Below are positions 46,680 through 48,247 of a DNA stretch of 48,247 bases, in pieces. The position numbers were made by a program, and so were the translations under genes. The number at the start of each line of letters is the position of its first letter. Position 1 is the first letter of the stretch. Below the pieces are notes generated by a model. That model worked only from the letters and a program-made list of their open reading frames with translations, was not told where the DNA came from and did not search any database. This DNA comes from Aquimarina aquimarini (GTDB lineage: Bacteria; Bacteroidota; Bacteroidia; Flavobacteriales; Flavobacteriaceae), in contig NZ_OMKE01000024.1 of assembly GCF_900299535.1 (NCBI RefSeq), forward strand, positions 1-48,247. Direction: 5' to 3'.

Positions 46680-47687
46680 ATGAAGAAAATTGTATTTCTA
46701 TCAATGCCATGTGCATTGTTATCATTAACTAGTATTGCTCAAAGCACCTTTCCTGTTAACGGTAATAATACAGGGGTTGGAACAGTAAGTCCTACTGCCA
46801 GATTTGTTGTTCAATCAAATTCTGGACAAACAGAAGATTTAGCCAAATTCAAAGTATCTGATGCTCCTAATGATTATTTTCAAATTTCCAATGCTACAGG
46901 AACTGTAAACCAATTCATACCAACACTAAAAGGGCATCATGAATCAGATAATAGACCATCAATATATGTTATGGGATCCACATCTGACAACAATGATAAT
47001 GGAGGACACTCTATAGTAACATTTGATGCTCGAAGACCAGCTGGCCCCATACAAACCAGGCCTTTATTTTCATGGACCAGTTACACTACAAAAATGATGA
47101 CGATGACAGCCAATGGTAAGCTTGGGATAGGAACAACTACTCCTTCTTCAAAATTAGAAGTTAGAGGAGTTATTAAAACATCATACTCTAATGATAGACA
47201 TGTAAGTCTTTTTAATTCTGGAGATGGCAACAGCTATATCAATATTGTTGGAGGAGCAACTAATTCTCGATTTGGCTTTCAAATTGATGGAGGAAGTAAG
47301 ATGTCAATATTAAAAAATGGTAATGTAGGAATCGGAACCGCAAGTCCCGACTCTAAACTTGCCGTAAATGGTAAAATACATGCTAAAGAAGTAAAAGTCG
47401 ATCTGTCCATCTGGCCTGATTACGTTTTTGAACATGATTACAACTTACAAACCTTAGAAGAGGTTGAAAACCATATTATAGAAAAAGGACATTTACCTGA
47501 TATCCCTTCTGCTCAAGAAGTAACACAAAACGGTATTCAACTTGGAGAAATGAATGCCAAATTACTTCAAAAAATTGAAGAACTCACCATATATATGATT
47601 GAACAAAATAAGAGAACGGCAGAACTTCAAAAAGAAGTAACTTTACTTAAACAGAAAAATTTAGAATTAGAAAAGAAATTCAAATAA
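46680..47687 (+). CDS. Secreted stalk protein with S74-like C-terminal domain
   Basis: The 335-residue protein has a signal peptide (1-20, SLTSIAQ). The middle is made of beta-rich segments repeating phrases such as NTGVGTVSPTARFVV, GKLGIGTTTPSSKLEV and GNVGIGTASPDSKLAVNGK, like phage and bacterial fibre stalks. The C-terminal ~80 residues (YVFEHDYNLQTLEEVENHI, HLPDIPSAQEV, LGEMNAKLLQKIEELTIYMI) resemble the S74-type tail region and end in a coiled coil (~295-335). Such proteins are common on flavobacterial surfaces; I see no T9SS sorting tail. It may assemble as a trimeric fibre (inference). A terminator and the hairpin-rich block follow. Confidence 0.8.
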   Translation: MKKIVFLSMPCALLSLTSIAQSTFPVNGNNTGVGTVSPTARFVVQSNSGQTEDLAKFKVSDAPNDYFQISNATGTVNQFIPTLKGHHESDNRPSIYVMGSTSDNNDNGGHSIVTFDARRPAGPIQTRPLFSWTSYTTKMMTMTANGKLGIGTTTPSSKLEVRGVIKTSYSNDRHVSLFNSGDGNSYINIVGGATNSRFGFQIDGGSKMSILKNGNVGIGTASPDSKLAVNGKIHAKEVKVDLSIWPDYVFEHDYNLQTLEEVENHIIEKGHLPDIPSAQEVTQNGIQLGEMNAKLLQKIEELTIYMIEQNKRTAELQKEVTLLKQKNLELEKKFK

Positions 47688-47697
47688 CCTAAAATAC

Positions 47698-47729
47698 AAA
47701 TCCAGATTTTTTCTCTGGGTTTTCTTTTT
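47698..47729 (+). terminator. Terminator of the stalk-protein gene
   Basis: AAATCCAGA pairs with TCTGGGTTT (one G-T pair) around TTTTTTC, followed by TCTTTTTT, 10 bp after the stop. Confidence 0.75.
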
Positions 47730-47730
47730 T

Positions 47731-48075
47731 ACCCCCTGCCGATAAGGGGGTACCCCCTTATTGGGAGGGTTCGAGCTGATCCCGAGGTGGTTCGAGCTGA
47801 TAAAGTATCGCTTCGATTTGATAAGTTGATCCTTTGAGCCGATACATTATCAAATCGAGTTGATATGTTGACCCTTTGAGCTGATACATTATCGACTCAA
47901 TCTGATATGCTGACCCTTTGAGTTGATAAATTATCAACTCGAACCACCTATATAGGTGGTTAGAATCACCTCAACCACGCTTCGAGCTACCTATATAGGT
48001 ACCTAGAACCACCTTGATGATCCTTCGAACCCTCAGCATGACCCCTCAAAGGGTCTTAGTAAGGGGTAAACCTAC
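47731..48075. repeat. Palindrome-rich non-coding block with tandem 20-22-bp units
   Basis: No gene is present. Read from the left it holds: ACCCCCT (47731) that can pair with AGGGGGT (47745-47751); a perfect 20-bp palindrome, ATAAGGGGGTACCCCCTTAT (47742-47761); then units of 20-22 bp starting with CGAG or GAG plus (C/T)TGATA. Three successive 42-bp pairs of units lie at 47818-47859, 47860-47901 and 47902-47943, preceded by a partial one from 47770. After them come CCACCTATATAGGTGG (47944-47959), a second TACCTATATAGGTA (~47988-48001), and GACCC-ctcaaa-GGGTC (~48040-48055). Confidence 0.85.
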
Positions 48076-48247
48076 TTATTGTTGGGAGTGTTCAATAAAG
48101 TATGTCACAAAATCCTATTAAACAATTACTTATACGGTAAATTTTGTAGTAAAACCGTAACAATTATATAAATATCTATAAGCAAAGTAATTCTGTTTGT
48201 GTTATATTTACCTCATTATATGTTTTAAACACACAACTCATTAAAAT
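48076..48247. other. Intergenic end of the window, no gene seen
   Basis: The final 172 bp are AT-rich with no usable frame. A TATATTTA box near 48203-48210 could be a -7 box for a gene beginning beyond the window. Confidence 0.4.

Noticed and set aside
47762..47943. CRISPR-like short repeats
   Set aside because: Units are adjacent with no unique spacers and vary from copy to copy.

Overview
The window is a low-GC Bacteroidota chromosome segment, most likely from a marine member of the Flavobacteriaceae. The clues are a SusC/SusD pair, DUF368, DUF349 and DUF5606 proteins, an OstA-like protein, CtaA-type heme A synthase, and several exact or near matches to the Bacteroidota -7 promoter box TAnnTTTG. 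No tRNA, rRNA, CRISPR array, insertion sequence or integrase was seen.

Layout. (1) 1-4563, minus strand: a contractile-injection-type effector locus. It holds a PAAR-like DUF4280 protein, a large VasX-like pore-forming effector whose last ~105 codons lie in another frame (candidate frameshift at 925-928), and a membrane protein cut by the window edge that is probably the immunity protein. (2) 4564-6950: repeat-rich DNA around one unrecognised 216-aa gene, with a 21-bp minisatellite before it and five copies of a ~180-bp repeat after it. (3) 6953-17679, plus strand: OstA-like protein, class III aminotransferase, TPR protein, two adjacent DUF368 proteins, AroE, a DUF349 protein and a methyltransferase. 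(4) 17774-25621, minus strand: SusD, SusC and two paralogous membrane-anchored AraC-type regulators. A pure GATT repeat of 21 units touches the start codon of the outer regulator. (5) 25920-35189, minus strand: housekeeping genes mazG, an FMN oxidoreductase, mnmA, a MORN-repeat protein, yidC, pyrG, DUF5606, def and ruvX. (6) 35316-41602: dapD, then a surface-glycan cluster (GT9, WaaE-like GT2, a Kdo/LPS kinase-like protein, two more GT2-type enzymes and a GT32-type enzyme). (7) 41644-47687, plus strand: tsaC-like, cca, ctaA, a pRiA4b ORF-3-like protein, a nucleoid-associated protein and a secreted stalk protein with an S74-like tail. (8) 47730-48075: a non-coding block of palindromes and tandem 20-22-bp units.

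How the genes fit together. The effector locus has the order expected for delivery tip, toxin and immunity. The SusCD system has two regulators but no enzyme gene beside it. The glycan cluster looks like lipopolysaccharide core assembly; the OstA-like protein and the two DUF368 proteins (a family linked to recycling of undecaprenyl phosphate) concern the same envelope.

The strongest candidates for something new are the frameshifted effector and its putative immunity gene, the SSR at the AraC regulator, and the three non-coding repeat systems (4.8 kb, 5.9-6.8 kb and 47.7-48.1 kb). All coordinates and repeat counts were read by eye; no similarity search or structure prediction was run.
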